Assembly: GCF_900111945.1 (NCBI RefSeq)
Contig: NZ_FOYO01000001.1
Location: 472,251 to 536,250 of the forward strand
Origin: Litoreibacter janthinus
GTDB taxonomy: Bacteria > Pseudomonadota > Alphaproteobacteria > Rhodobacterales > Rhodobacteraceae
Reading direction: 5' to 3'
DNA: 64,000 bases
The position numbers and the translations under genes are program-made. The notes below the pieces were generated by a model that saw only the letters and a list, made by a program, of their open reading frames with translations, searched no databases and was not told the origin of the DNA. Each line of letters starts with the position of its first letter. Position 1 is the first letter of the stretch. Positions 37,270 through 46,101 of this stretch are shown in pieces.

Positions 37270-38466
37270 ATGACACAGACCATTTTGCGACTGAACCATA
37301 AGGGCGAAGGCGTACCAGACGCAGGCGCGCCGATCCCACGCGTATTGCCTGGCGAAGTGGTCGAGGATGGGCGCATCGTGACGCCCTCAGCGGACCGTGT
37401 GGCGGCCCCATGCCGCCATTTCAGAAGCTGTGGCGGTTGTTCCATGCAACATGCCAGCGATACGTTTGTGGCAGACTGGAAGACCGACGTCATTCGTCTG
37501 GGTCTTGCCGCGCGGGGGATCGAGACGGACATTCGCCCTATTCTTACATCTCCCGCTCAATCGCGCCGACGCGCGACATTGCACGGACGGCGAACCAAGA
37601 AAGGGGCGATGATCGGCTTTTTCGGTCGCGGGTCCGACGCGCTGATAGAGGTTCCAGACTGCAAGCTGCTGGACCCTGCTTTGGTGGCGGCGTTTCCGGT
37701 TCTCGAAGAGCTGACCGTCGCCGCCGCGTCTCGAAAAAGCACAGTTGGTCTGATGGTGACCTTGTCTGAGAGGGGTCTTGATATCGATATCCTCGACGCC
37801 AAACCGTTGGAGCCGCAAGTCATTCTGGAAATGGCGGCATTGGTGGAGCGTCATAAACTCGCACGGCTTAGCTGGGACGGGGAAGCCGTGGCAACCCGCG
37901 AGCCACCGGTCCAGTCATTCGGCGCTGGTAAAGTCACCCCGCCCCCCGGCGCATTCCTGCAAGCTACCGCACATGGACAGGCAGCCCTAAGCGCCTGCGT
38001 TCAAGAGAGCCTCGGCGACGCCAAACAGGTTGTTGACCTCTTTGCAGGCTGCGGCACCTTCACATTGCCCGCTGCCGCCAAAGCCGAAGTTTGGGCGCTG
38101 GAGGGGGAAGCATCGCTCATCGCAGCGCTCGATGCTGGCTGGCGCAAAGCGACGGGGCTGAAGAAAGTGAAGGCAGAAACCCGCGATCTGTTCCGCCGCC
38201 CGTTGTTGCCGCAGGAGCTGCGCAAGACGGATGCGGTAATCATCGACCCGCCCCGTGCAGGCGCAGAGGCACAAACGATCGAACTGGCGCAAAGCAGCGT
38301 TAAGCGCATAGCAGCAGTATCGTGCAACCCGATCTCTTTTGCGAGGGATGCAGAAATCCTCATCAAAGGCGGATATCGCCTCGATTGGGTGCAGCCCGTG
38401 GATCAATTCCGCTGGTCATCCCATGTGGAGCTTGCCGCGCAGTTCACCAAACCCCATATGGGCTGA
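37270..38466 (+). CDS. TrmA/RumA-type RNA (uracil-5) methyltransferase
   Basis: The protein has a cysteine cluster near the N-terminus (CRHFRSCGGCSMQH), the kind that binds an iron-sulfur centre in RumA. The SAM-binding DLFAGCGTFTLPAA and catalytic motifs DPPRAGAEAQT and VSCNPISFARD follow. It should make m5U in rRNA or tRNA; the exact target is not visible. The length of 398 residues is normal. It starts 6 bases after the second ABC gene. Confidence 0.92.
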   Translation: MTQTILRLNHKGEGVPDAGAPIPRVLPGEVVEDGRIVTPSADRVAAPCRHFRSCGGCSMQHASDTFVADWKTDVIRLGLAARGIETDIRPILTSPAQSRRRATLHGRRTKKGAMIGFFGRGSDALIEVPDCKLLDPALVAAFPVLEELTVAAASRKSTVGLMVTLSERGLDIDILDAKPLEPQVILEMAALVERHKLARLSWDGEAVATREPPVQSFGAGKVTPPPGAFLQATAHGQAALSACVQESLGDAKQVVDLFAGCGTFTLPAAAKAEVWALEGEASLIAALDAGWRKATGLKKVKAETRDLFRRPLLPQELRKTDAVIIDPPRAGAEAQTIELAQSSVKRIAAVSCNPISFARDAEILIKGGYRLDWVQPVDQFRWSSHVELAAQFTKPHMG

Positions 38467-38488
38467 AACCCTTCTAACTGGAGCCTTC

Positions 38489-39262
38489 ATGTCCCTGCGC
38501 GCCCGCACGCAAGCCGTTCTAGACCGCCCGCTGACCCGCAACTTCATTCTAGGCGTGATCCTGTTCAACGCGATCATCCTCGGGCTGGAAACTGTGCAAC
38601 CTGTGATGGACGCGGCAGGCCCGCTGGTCTTAGGGCTTGATAGTATCTGCCTTGCGATATTTGTGCTGGAGCTTGGCTCAAAATTGTTCGCCCAAGGTGG
38701 GGCGTTTTTCCGCAAAGGCTGGAATCTATTTGATTTCGTAATCGTCGGAATCGCACTGATCCCCGGCTCTGGCGCATTCTCGGTGCTGCGTGCATTGCGC
38801 GTTTTGCGGCTGCTGCGCGTGCTGTCGGTCGCGCCATCTATGCGCCGCGTCGTAGAGGGGCTGGTCACAGCCTTGCCCGGAATGGCATCCGTGTTTTTGC
38901 TGATGGCACTGTTGTTCTACATCGGCGCAGTAGTCTCGACCAAACTGTTCGGCGCAGCTTTCCCTGAATGGTTCGGCAACCTTGGCCTATCGGGTTACAC
39001 CCTATTCCAGATCATGACGCTGGAATCATGGTCCATGGGCATCGTACGCCCTGTTATGGAGGTCTACCCTTATGCGTGGCTGTTCTTCCTGCCATTCATA
39101 TTGGTCACGACCTTCGCAGTGGTGAACCTTCTGGTCGGTCTGATCGTGAACTCGATGCAGAACGCCCACTCAGAGGAAGAGCATGCAGCGACAGACAGCT
39201 ACCGCGACGACGTTATGGCACGCTTGAACGAAATCGAACGACTTATCAAAGCCCGCAATTAA
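38489..39262 (+). CDS. Bacterial voltage-gated sodium channel (BacNav type)
   Basis: A 257-residue single-domain channel. S4 carries spaced arginines R101, R104, R107 and R110 ([15 protein letters not shown]). The pore loop has the BacNav filter TLESW at 177-181. S6 ends in [16 protein letters not shown], followed by a coiled-coil-like C-terminus. It should form a tetrameric sodium channel in the inner membrane; marine Roseobacter members are known to have such channels (NavRh, NavSp). The ATG at 38489 is supported by GGAG upstream; the longer frame from 38339 lies inside the methyltransferase gene. Its TAA interlocks with the dxs stop. Confidence 0.93.
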   Translation: MSLRARTQAVLDRPLTRNFILGVILFNAIILGLETVQPVMDAAGPLVLGLDSICLAIFVLELGSKLFAQGGAFFRKGWNLFDFVIVGIALIPGSGAFSVLRALRVLRLLRVLSVAPSMRRVVEGLVTALPGMASVFLLMALLFYIGAVVSTKLFGAAFPEWFGNLGLSGYTLFQIMTLESWSMGIVRPVMEVYPYAWLFFLPFILVTTFAVVNLLVGLIVNSMQNAHSEEEHAATDSYRDDVMARLNEIERLIKARN

Positions 39263-41187
39263 GCGCGGCGCGTTGCGATGTCAGCGATCCCTAGGGTTTC
39301 AAGCACCTTGGTCTCGATCTGAGGCGCATTCATCGCGGCGACGGCATACATGTCGGACGGGCTGGCTTGGTCGATGAAGATGTCGGGCAAGACCATGGAG
39401 CGGTATTTCAGTCCCGCATCAAACACGCCGTTCTCCGCCAGCAGCTGCGCCACGTGGGAGCCGAAACCGCCGATGGCGCCTTCCTCGATGGTGATCAGCG
39501 CCTCGTGGTTGCGGGCAAGGTTCAGGATCGCGTCTTCGTCCAGTGGCTTGGCAAAACGCGCATCAACCACGGTCGGGGTGATCCCTTTGGCCGCGAGGTT
39601 TTCAGCGGCTTTCATCACCTCTGACAGGCGCGTGCCGAAAGATAACAGCGCGACACGGTTGCCGTCTTGGATCAGGCGGGATTTGCCGATTTCAAGGATC
39701 TGGCCTTTTTCCGGCATCTCGACGCCAACGCCTTCACCACGGGGATAGCGGAAAGCGATAGGGCCATCGTCATAGGCCACGGCAGTGGCGACCATGTGGA
39801 CCAGCTCCGCCTCGTCGGCGGCGGCCATGACAACCATGCCGGGCAGGTTGGCCATGAAGGCTATGTCAAAGCTGCCTGCGTGCGTTGCCCCATCAGCCCC
39901 GACCAGACCGGCGCGGTCGATGGGGAAGCGGACGGGCAAGCGTTGCAAAGCCACGTCATGCACCACTTGGTCATAGCCGCGTTGCAGGAAGGTCGAATAG
40001 ATCGCGCAGAACGGCTTCATGCCACCCGCCGCCAGACCAGCGGCGAAGGTGACGGCATGTTGCTCCGCGATGCCCACGTCGAAGGTGCGGGACGGATAGC
40101 GTTCGGCCATCAGGCCAAGGCCCGTGCCGTCCGGCATGGCGGCAGTGACAGCGACAATCTTGCTGTCCTCGGCCGCGTGATCCACCAACGCCTTCCCGAA
40201 CACCGAGGTGTAGCTGGGCGCATTGGAGGGGGATTTCTTTTGCTTGCCGGTGACGAAGTCGAACTTGGCGGTGGCGTGGCCGCCATCGGCGGCGTTTTCG
40301 GCGGGGGCGTAGCCTTTGCCCTTTTTGGTGATCGCGTGGATCAGCACCGGACCGTCAGCGCGGGATTTGACGGTGCGCAGGACGGCGAGCAACTGCTCCA
40401 TATCGTGCCCGTCGATGGGGCCGACATAGGAGAAGCCGAGTTCTTCGAACAGAGTGCCGCCAACGGTTGCGGCTTTGAGCAGCTCCTTGGCGCGGCGGGC
40501 GCCTTCTTGGAAAGGCGGAGGCAACAACGAAACCGCGCCCTTGGCGGCGGCTTTGAATTCCTGGAACGGCGCGCCCGCATACAGGCGGGACAGGTAGGAC
40601 GACATGGCTCCCGTAGGTGGCGCGATCGACATTTCGTTGTCATTGAGGATGACGATCATCCGCTTTTTCAGATGACCCGCATTGTTCATCGCCTCATACG
40701 CCATACCGGCGCTGATCGAGCCGTCGCCGATTACGGCGATGCAGTCGCCCAAGCCATGCTCGGGTGCACCACCTAAGTCGCGCGCGACAGCCATACCAAG
40801 CGCGGCGGAAATGGAAGTCGAGGAATGGGCCGCCCCGAACGGATCGTATGGGGACTCGGACCGTTTGGTGAAGCCGGACAGGCCGTCCTTTTGGCGGATC
40901 GTTCGCATTTGGTCGCGGCGTCCGGTGATGATCTTATGCGGGTAGCACTGGTGCGACACGTCCCAGATCAGGCGGTCCTTTGGTGTGTCAAAAATCGCGT
41001 GCAATGCCACGGTAAGCTCAACAACACCAAGACCAGCGCCCAGATGGCCACCGGTTTCAGACACAGCATAAACGGTTTCCAACCGAAGCTCATGTGCAAG
41101 CTGGGTCAGTTCGGCATCGGACATGCCTTTCATGTCAGCGGGGGTCTTCACCCGATCCAGCAAGGGCGTCTGCGGTCTATTGCTCAT
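39259..41187 (-). CDS. dxs: 1-deoxy-D-xylulose-5-phosphate synthase
   Basis: Dxs condenses pyruvate and glyceraldehyde 3-phosphate, the first step of the non-mevalonate isoprenoid pathway. Hallmarks are [17 protein letters not shown], the thiamine-diphosphate motif [18 protein letters not shown], and later [17 protein letters not shown]. The 642-residue size is normal. It follows ispA closely on the same strand, so isoprenoid precursor supply and prenyl chain elongation are co-expressed. The stop overlaps that of the convergent sodium channel gene. Confidence 0.97.
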   Translation of the reverse strand: MSNRPQTPLLDRVKTPADMKGMSDAELTQLAHELRLETVYAVSETGGHLGAGLGVVELTVALHAIFDTPKDRLIWDVSHQCYPHKIITGRRDQMRTIRQKDGLSGFTKRSESPYDPFGAAHSSTSISAALGMAVARDLGGAPEHGLGDCIAVIGDGSISAGMAYEAMNNAGHLKKRMIVILNDNEMSIAPPTGAMSSYLSRLYAGAPFQEFKAAAKGAVSLLPPPFQEGARRAKELLKAATVGGTLFEELGFSYVGPIDGHDMEQLLAVLRTVKSRADGPVLIHAITKKGKGYAPAENAADGGHATAKFDFVTGKQKKSPSNAPSYTSVFGKALVDHAAEDSKIVAVTAAMPDGTGLGLMAERYPSRTFDVGIAEQHAVTFAAGLAAGGMKPFCAIYSTFLQRGYDQVVHDVALQRLPVRFPIDRAGLVGADGATHAGSFDIAFMANLPGMVVMAAADEAELVHMVATAVAYDDGPIAFRYPRGEGVGVEMPEKGQILEIGKSRLIQDGNRVALLSFGTRLSEVMKAAENLAAKGITPTVVDARFAKPLDEDAILNLARNHEALITIEEGAIGGFGSHVAQLLAENGVFDAGLKYRSMVLPDIFIDQASPSDMYAVAAMNAPQIETKVLETLGIADIATRRA

Positions 41188-41199
41188 CTGCGTCGTCCT

Positions 41200-42060
41200 T
41201 CACGTGTCGCGGTCTATGACAAACCGCGCCGCTGCTTTTAGGTTGTCCGCCTCTTCGCCGTAAGGGGAAAGGGCGTCGCAGGCCTGCACTATCAGTTCAC
41301 TCGCGCGGGCCTTGGCCCCCTCCATACCAAGGAGAGACACGAATGTCGCCTTTCCGGCGTCTGCATCTTTTTGCAGGCGTTTCCCTGCTTTTTCGGCATC
41401 ACCTTCGATATCCAAGATGTCGTCCGCAATCTGGAAAGCAAGGCCAAGGGCTTGCGCATATTGGCGCAGAGGTTGCGGGTCTGCCTCGGCGAGGATCGCG
41501 CCAGCTTGGCCCGACCATTCGATAAGCGCACCTGTTTTGCCTGCTTGCAAGCGAGTGATCTGCTTAAGGGTTAAAGGCGTGGCAGCGGTTTCGGCAGCAA
41601 TATCGAGCGCTTGGCCAAGCACCATACCTTCGGCCCCAGCGGCTTTAGCCAAAGACGAAATCAACGCAAGTCGCACCTCGGCGTAGGCATCCAAATTTGA
41701 CAGCAGGTCAAATGCAAGAGTTTGCAACGCATCGCCAGTCAGCACGGCGGTGGCCTCATCCCATTGAATGTGAACCGTCGGCATCCCGCGACGCAGATCG
41801 TCGTTATCCATGCAGGGCAAGTCGTCATGAACAAGGCTATACGCGTGGATCATCTCGATCGCTGCTGCCACTTGATCTGTCACCTCGGGATTCACATCGT
41901 GCAGCCGTGCGCCTTCCATAACCAGAAACGCCCTAAGCCGCTTACCGCCCGTGCAGGTGTAGCGCATGGCATCCGCAATCACGCCGTCCAACGGTTTCAT
42001 CGCGGCGTCTAGTGCCGTTTGCACGCGGGTTTGTGCGTCAGTCAGAGCGACTTGAAACAC
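41200..42060 (-). CDS. ispA: Polyprenyl (farnesyl/geranylgeranyl) diphosphate synthase
   Basis: This enzyme makes C15/C20 prenyl diphosphates. The first aspartate-rich motif is HDDLPCMDNDDLRRG and the second is FQIADDILDIEGD, both intact. At 286 residues it matches IspA. The start is GTG at 42060, six bases after the xseB stop, with only a weak ribosome-binding site, so coupling to xseB is likely. It precedes dxs. Chain-length specificity cannot be read, and in Rhodobacteraceae the product may serve carotenoids or quinones. Confidence 0.93.
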   Translation of the reverse strand: MFQVALTDAQTRVQTALDAAMKPLDGVIADAMRYTCTGGKRLRAFLVMEGARLHDVNPEVTDQVAAAIEMIHAYSLVHDDLPCMDNDDLRRGMPTVHIQWDEATAVLTGDALQTLAFDLLSNLDAYAEVRLALISSLAKAAGAEGMVLGQALDIAAETAATPLTLKQITRLQAGKTGALIEWSGQAGAILAEADPQPLRQYAQALGLAFQIADDILDIEGDAEKAGKRLQKDADAGKATFVSLLGMEGAKARASELIVQACDALSPYGEEADNLKAAARFVIDRDT

Positions 42061-42065
42061 GGGCG

Positions 42066-42308
42066 TTACAGGCCTTCGACCGGCGTCGTTCCCGTAGCTT
42101 GGCCATCACTGCCAAGTGTAATCTGTGCAACTTTTTCTTCTGCTTCCTTAAGCTTGGTCTCACAGCGTTTCTTCAGCTCTGCGCCACGCTCATACAGTTT
42201 GATGCTGTCTTCCAAAGGCACGTCTCCGCGCTCTAGTTGGCCGACAACCTGTTCCAGCTCGGCCATGGCCTGCTCGAAGCTCATTTCGTTTACATCAGTG
42301 TCAGCCAT
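42066..42308 (-). CDS. xseB: Exodeoxyribonuclease VII small subunit
   Basis: The small helical protein (about 80 residues) has the XseB signature: FEQAMAELEQVVGQLERGDV, then PLEDSIKLYERGAELKKRCE. With XseA it degrades single-stranded DNA. I use the ATG at 42308; a TTG at 42323 would add five residues. It overlaps the end of the HDAC-like gene by 8 bases. xseB directly before ispA and dxs is a common alphaproteobacterial order. Confidence 0.93.
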   Translation of the reverse strand: MADTDVNEMSFEQAMAELEQVVGQLERGDVPLEDSIKLYERGAELKKRCETKLKEAEEKVAQITLGSDGQATGTTPVEGL

Positions 42309-43242
42309 GGGTGCCTCGCTCAATCAAAACTTCCAGATGCGCGCGCGTGGACGCAGCGAGGGCATCAAGATCATATCCGCCCTCCAAAGTCGAGACGACG
42401 CGGCCTTCACAATGCGTATCGGCGACATCGCACAACTGCTCCGTCGCCCAGACGAAATCGGCTTCATCCCAATTCAGATTTGCTAGGGGATCATTGCGAT
42501 GTGCGTCAAACCCTGCGGAGATCAAAACCAGCTGCGGTTTGAAGTCGTTCAAGGCCGGAAGCACAATCCGTTCGTACACTTTCCGAAGTTCTGCCCCGCC
42601 AGAATTCGGCGGAAGAGGAATATTCAAGATGTTGCCGGATGTGCCAGTTTCATCAGCCGCTCCAGAGCCGGGATAGAGTGGCATCTGATGGCTTGAGATG
42701 AACAATGCGCGACCTTCGTCCCACAGAAGGTCTTGCGTGCCATTGCCATGGTGCACGTCAAAATCCACGATCGCAACGCGCTCCAACCCGTGCACGTCCA
42801 AAGCATGCTTGGCGGCGATTGCCACGTTCCCGAACAGGCAAAAACCCATCGGTGTTTGTTTCTCTGCGTGATGGCCTGGTGGGCGCATGGCGGCAAAGGC
42901 GTTCTGAACGTCGCCATTCAAAACCATATCAACAGCTGTGGTCATAGCACCGACGCCCCGATAGGCAGCGTTTAAAGACCCCTCAGACATGTGCGTATCT
43001 GCATCCAACGCGATTGACCCTGAGTTTGGCGCAGCGGCTTTGATTGCATCAATATGAGCCTGAGGATGAACACGCAAAATATCAGCATCTGTGCCCATCG
43101 GCGCCTCGACCCTTTGCAAGCCGGTGTGATCCATCGCGTCCAGCGCAGAATAGATCGCCATGAGCCTGTCAACACGTTCAGGATGCCCCGGAGGTGTGAC
43201 ATGGTTCAAACAATCGGGGTGGGTCAGAAGGGCAGTGGTCAT
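42301..43242 (-). CDS. Histone-deacetylase-family (acetylpolyamine amidohydrolase-like) protein
   Basis: The family motifs are present: RPPGHHAEKQTPMGFCLFGN with the paired histidines, and IVDFDVHHGNGTQDL with the zinc ligands. A later ISAGFDAHRNDPLANLNW carries the remaining aspartate. Bacterial members deacetylate polyamines or other small amides. The length of 313 residues is normal. It is upstream of xseB and 9 bases downstream of petR. The substrate is not known. Confidence 0.92.
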   Translation of the reverse strand: MTTALLTHPDCLNHVTPPGHPERVDRLMAIYSALDAMDHTGLQRVEAPMGTDADILRVHPQAHIDAIKAAAPNSGSIALDADTHMSEGSLNAAYRGVGAMTTAVDMVLNGDVQNAFAAMRPPGHHAEKQTPMGFCLFGNVAIAAKHALDVHGLERVAIVDFDVHHGNGTQDLLWDEGRALFISSHQMPLYPGSGAADETGTSGNILNIPLPPNSGGAELRKVYERIVLPALNDFKPQLVLISAGFDAHRNDPLANLNWDEADFVWATEQLCDVADTHCEGRVVSTLEGGYDLDALAASTRAHLEVLIERGTHG

Positions 43243-43251
43243 CAGATTTCC

Positions 43252-43959
43252 TTAGTCAGGCGCAAGCATATAGCCGGAGCCGCGCACCGTCTGCAAATAG
43301 CGCGGTTGCTTGGGATCGGCCTCGATTTTCCGCCGCAAGCGAGTAATCTGAACATCCACCGCGCGTTCCTGCGCCTGCCCGCGGTCTCGGCCAAGGTCTT
43401 CGACCAACTTGGCGCGGGAGACAGGCTCCCCGGGGCGTGCGGAGAATATCTTCATAAGCTGGACTTCGGTCGCCGTGAGTCGGATCAAATCCTCTCCGCG
43501 CCACATCTCGCCGCGCTCGATATCATACCGAATTTCGCCGAGCGACAGCGATTTTGGCACCTCAAGAACTTCTTCGGTCTGTGGCACGCGGCGCAGGATC
43601 GCATTTATCCTCAACAACAGCTCTTTTGGCTCGAACGGCTTGGGCAGATAGTCATCAGCACCGGCTTCCAGACCCGAAATTCGGTCGCTGCTTTCGCCTT
43701 TCGCAGTCAGTAATAGGATCGGTATATCGCGGCTTTGGCGCAATTCACGGGTGAAGGTAATCCCGTCATCTCCCGGCATCATGACGTCCAGCACGATCAA
43801 ATCAAAGTCCAACCCTTCCAGCAGCCGTCTCGCATGGGCGGCATCGCGGGCAGATGTCGTCCAAAAGCCGTTGCGGCTGAGGAATTGCTGGATCAGTTTG
43901 CGGATGCGTTCGTCGTCGTCCACGATTAGCAAATGGGCGTCATTTTGAGATGGCGACAC
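43252..43959 (-). CDS. petR: OmpR-type response regulator, PetR-like
   Basis: Receiver domain residues are IVDDDERIRKLI, phosphoacceptor D58 in LIVLDVMMPGDDG, and the conserved lysine in DYLPKPFEPKELLLR. A winged-helix DNA-binding domain follows (VDVQITRLRRKIEADPKQPR). The gene sits directly after a MarR-type gene: its GTG start at 43959 touches that gene's stop, with GGAGG 8 bases upstream. The same MarR/response-regulator pair, petP-petR, is known from Rhodobacter capsulatus, where petR is needed for the cytochrome bc1 complex. No histidine kinase gene is next to it. Confidence 0.85.
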   Translation of the reverse strand: MSPSQNDAHLLIVDDDERIRKLIQQFLSRNGFWTTSARDAAHARRLLEGLDFDLIVLDVMMPGDDGITFTRELRQSRDIPILLLTAKGESSDRISGLEAGADDYLPKPFEPKELLLRINAILRRVPQTEEVLEVPKSLSLGEIRYDIERGEMWRGEDLIRLTATEVQLMKIFSARPGEPVSRAKLVEDLGRDRGQAQERAVDVQITRLRRKIEADPKQPRYLQTVRGSGYMLAPD

Positions 43960-44472
43960 TTACGAACCCTCCTTGAATGTTTGGAAATGTCGGCGCATTT
44001 CGGGATCCATGATCTGCTCCAAGACCTGTCGGAAACCGGCGACCGCATCTGGGCCGGCATCGCGATACGCTGCGCGCATACGCCCACGCTGCGCTTCGGA
44101 AAGCTCTTTCTCCAGCTCCTGACCGGTGTCTGTAAGATACAGATGACGCTCCCGCCGATCCTGTTTCCCAACGCGGCTTTCCACCAGACCGTCTTCAATC
44201 AGGGCGCGCAATACGCGGTTCAGCGACTGCTTAGTGACACCTAAGATGTCGAGCAGGTTGTTTACCGTGGTACCGGGGCTGCGCTTAATAAAGTGGATCG
44301 CGCGATGATGCGCACGCCCATACGCGTATTCTTGCAATATACGATCAGGGTCGGCGGTAAAACCGCGATAAGCAAAAAACATCGCCTCAATCCCGCGACG
44401 CAATTGGTCATCGGTCAAAAAGAGAAGCCCCTCCCCACTGATGGGCGTTTGACCCGTCCCTCGGTCTGACAT
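43960..44472 (-). CDS. petP: MarR-family regulator, PetP-like
   Basis: A 170-residue protein with the MarR winged helix: HFIKRSPGTTVNNLLDILGV, then TKQSLNRVLRALIEDGLVES and the wing KQDRRERHLYLTDTGQELEK. It is immediately upstream of petR, as in Rhodobacter. The divergent gap to ilvE contains a 6-base inverted repeat that might be its operator. The petP name rests on this gene order and family, not on direct function data here. Confidence 0.83.
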   Translation of the reverse strand: MSDRGTGQTPISGEGLLFLTDDQLRRGIEAMFFAYRGFTADPDRILQEYAYGRAHHRAIHFIKRSPGTTVNNLLDILGVTKQSLNRVLRALIEDGLVESRVGKQDRRERHLYLTDTGQELEKELSEAQRGRMRAAYRDAGPDAVAGFRQVLEQIMDPEMRRHFQTFKEGS

Positions 44473-44498
44473 CGGTAGTCCCTCGCGTTCCTTGGTTG

Positions 44499-44527
44499 AA
44501 GTCAGTTTATGTCAGCCTTGTTGACTT
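44499..44527. promoter_or_regulatory. Candidate operator/promoter between petP and ilvE
   Basis: AAGTCA and TGACTT form a 6-base inverted repeat with 17 bases between, in the divergent gap. The right arm is part of TTGACT at 44521-44526, a good -35 hexamer for ilvE, although no strong -10 follows at the usual distance. Binding by the neighbouring MarR protein is an inference; the arms are far apart for a classic MarR site. Confidence 0.25.
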
Positions 44528-44620
44528 TCCAAGTATCGAATGGTACCGAATCGCCAGTTTAATGAAATATTGTGTCCGAAACGGGCCTATATCGCGCAAC
44601 AAATGAAAAGGATGAAGGCA

Positions 44621-45490
44621 ATGGCTGGTGGATATGACGATCGTGATGGCGTCATCTGGATGGATGGCAAGCTGGTGGACTGGCGCGATGCCAACGTCCA
44701 CATCCTGACCCACGCGCTGCATTACGCCTCTTCTGTGTTCGAGGGTGAGCGTTGCTACGACGGCAAAGTCTTTAAAAGCCGACAGCATTCGGAGCGCTTG
44801 CTGAAATCAGGCGAACTGATGGATATGGCGATCCCCTATACCGTCGATGAAATCGAAGCTGCCAAACGCGCCACGCTGGATGCCAACAAACTGACCAACG
44901 CCTACCTTCGCGTTGTGGCTTTCCGTGGTGCAGGCGAAGACATGGGCGTCGCCGCCTCTCGCAACCCGATCCGCATGGCGGTGACGGCTTGGGAGTGGGG
45001 CAACTACTATGGCGACGCTAAGATGAAGGGCGCGAAGCTCGACATTGCGAAATGGAAACGCCCCAGCCCCGAGACCATCCCTGTGGCGGCCAAAGCGGCG
45101 GGTCTCTACATGATCTGCACCATGTCCAAACACGCGGCGGAGGCCAAAGGCTGCTCTGACGCCATGTTCCTAGATTATCGTGGCTATGTGGCCGAGGCGA
45201 CAGGCGCCAACATCTTCTTCGTGAAGGACGGCGAGGTTCACACCCCATTGGCCGACGCCATCCTAAACGGGCTGACCCGCCAGACGGTGATTGGCATGCT
45301 GAAAGATCGCCAGATCAAAGTGCACGAACGCCACATCATGCCCGAAGAACTTGAAGGCTTCGAGCAATGTTGGCTCACCGGATCTGCCGCAGAAGTGACA
45401 CCGGTCGGCTCAATCGGCGACTACAACTTCGAGGTTGGCGCACTCGTGCGCGATATCGCAGAAGGTTACGAGAAGCTGGTTCGGGCCTAA
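44621..45490 (+). CDS. ilvE: Branched-chain amino acid aminotransferase
   Basis: IlvE makes leucine, isoleucine and valine from their keto acids. Class IV motifs are clear: HALHYASSVFEGERCYDGKV near the start, and YVAEATGANIFFVKDGEVHT, then ADAILNGLTRQTVIGM. The ATG at 44621 (MAGGYDDRDGVIWMDGKLVD) has AAGGA 8 bases upstream; three earlier in-frame starts exist but add no conserved residues. The product is 289 residues. It diverges from petP and ends in an interlocked CTAA with the small gene at 45487. ilvA in this window serves the same pathway. Confidence 0.93.
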   Translation: MAGGYDDRDGVIWMDGKLVDWRDANVHILTHALHYASSVFEGERCYDGKVFKSRQHSERLLKSGELMDMAIPYTVDEIEAAKRATLDANKLTNAYLRVVAFRGAGEDMGVAASRNPIRMAVTAWEWGNYYGDAKMKGAKLDIAKWKRPSPETIPVAAKAAGLYMICTMSKHAAEAKGCSDAMFLDYRGYVAEATGANIFFVKDGEVHTPLADAILNGLTRQTVIGMLKDRQIKVHERHIMPEELEGFEQCWLTGSAAEVTPVGSIGDYNFEVGALVRDIAEGYEKLVRA

Positions 45491-45675
45491 GCCTCGATCC
45501 CGCGCTCAATTCTGGAATACTGCTGAGGCCGTCCCGAATCTTTCGGTGCGGCCTTTTTGCGGCGTTGCAGCGCGAGCGTTGCAGCACTAGGCATGTCTTT
45601 GAGTTGCAAGGAAAATGCGAGCCGTTTTCCCACCTTGGTTGACGACGGGGATGGCTTGTCGAGGATATGTCTCAT
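45487..45675 (-). CDS. Small basic protein of unknown function, 62 residues
   Basis: The frame begins MRHILDKPSPSSTKVGKRLA at an ATG with AAGGAG 9 bases upstream, a strong ribosome-binding site that supports a real gene and this short start. The protein is basic, with a helical ALQRRKKAAPKDSGRP stretch and no membrane segment. A 5-base inverted repeat (CCTAG/CTAGG, 45706-45724) lies 30 bases upstream. No family was recognised; the C-terminus only faintly recalls DUF1674. Its stop is interlocked with ilvE. Confidence 0.6.
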   Translation of the reverse strand: MRHILDKPSPSSTKVGKRLAFSLQLKDMPSAATLALQRRKKAAPKDSGRPQQYSRIERGIEA

Positions 45676-45764
45676 GCAAGTGTCTCCTTTTGGTTGTCGA
45701 GATACCCTAGCACAAAAATCTAGGAATTTGGAGGTATGGATAAACTCAGTCTTCAACACTTCCC

Positions 45765-46100
45765 TTAAAACTGGCTTCTAGCGAGATCCACTCCCTGCCA
45801 AAGAAGGGCGCGAACCTGTGGGAACGCGACGATGACAACGACAAGAACCTGAACCCAGATGATCATGTTCAGTTGCCGCGCGAAAGGTTGCTTCACCGTT
45901 TTGTGGCGCAACCGCTTCTGAGCGATTTTGGCAGCGGGCGTGCCACCGACAGCAGACCACATCAACAGATTGGACTCACTTATTCTGCCCCCACGCATGC
46001 GCGATCTGCGCTTGTCGAAGGCGAATAAAGTGTAAGTCAGAAGGTTCACCAAGCCCAAGTAAGCCGCGGCAATCGCCAAAGGTAACAGTGAGTCCGGCAT
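45765..46100 (-). CDS. DUF1294-family membrane protein
   Basis: A 111-residue protein with two or three membrane segments. The diagnostic part is NLLTYTLFAFDKRRSRMRGG, then ISESNLLMWSAVGGTPAAKI and AQKRLRHKTVKQPF, as in DUF1294 proteins. The function is unknown. One base separates its start from the stop of the DMT permease gene upstream, so the two are likely cotranscribed. Confidence 0.85.
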   Translation of the reverse strand: MPDSLLPLAIAAAYLGLVNLLTYTLFAFDKRRSRMRGGRISESNLLMWSAVGGTPAAKIAQKRLRHKTVKQPFARQLNMIIWVQVLVVVIVAFPQVRALLWQGVDLARSQF

Positions 46101-46101
46101 A

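Noticed and set aside
39667..40776. Long plus-strand frame of 369 codons
   Set aside because: It is the antisense shadow of dxs, whose motifs and length are clear, and its translation shows no recognisable domain.
45487..45675. Assignment of the small protein to DUF1674 (succinate dehydrogenase assembly)
   Set aside because: The conserved C-terminal pattern of that family (GDWE..G..DF) is absent, so only a vague resemblance remains.
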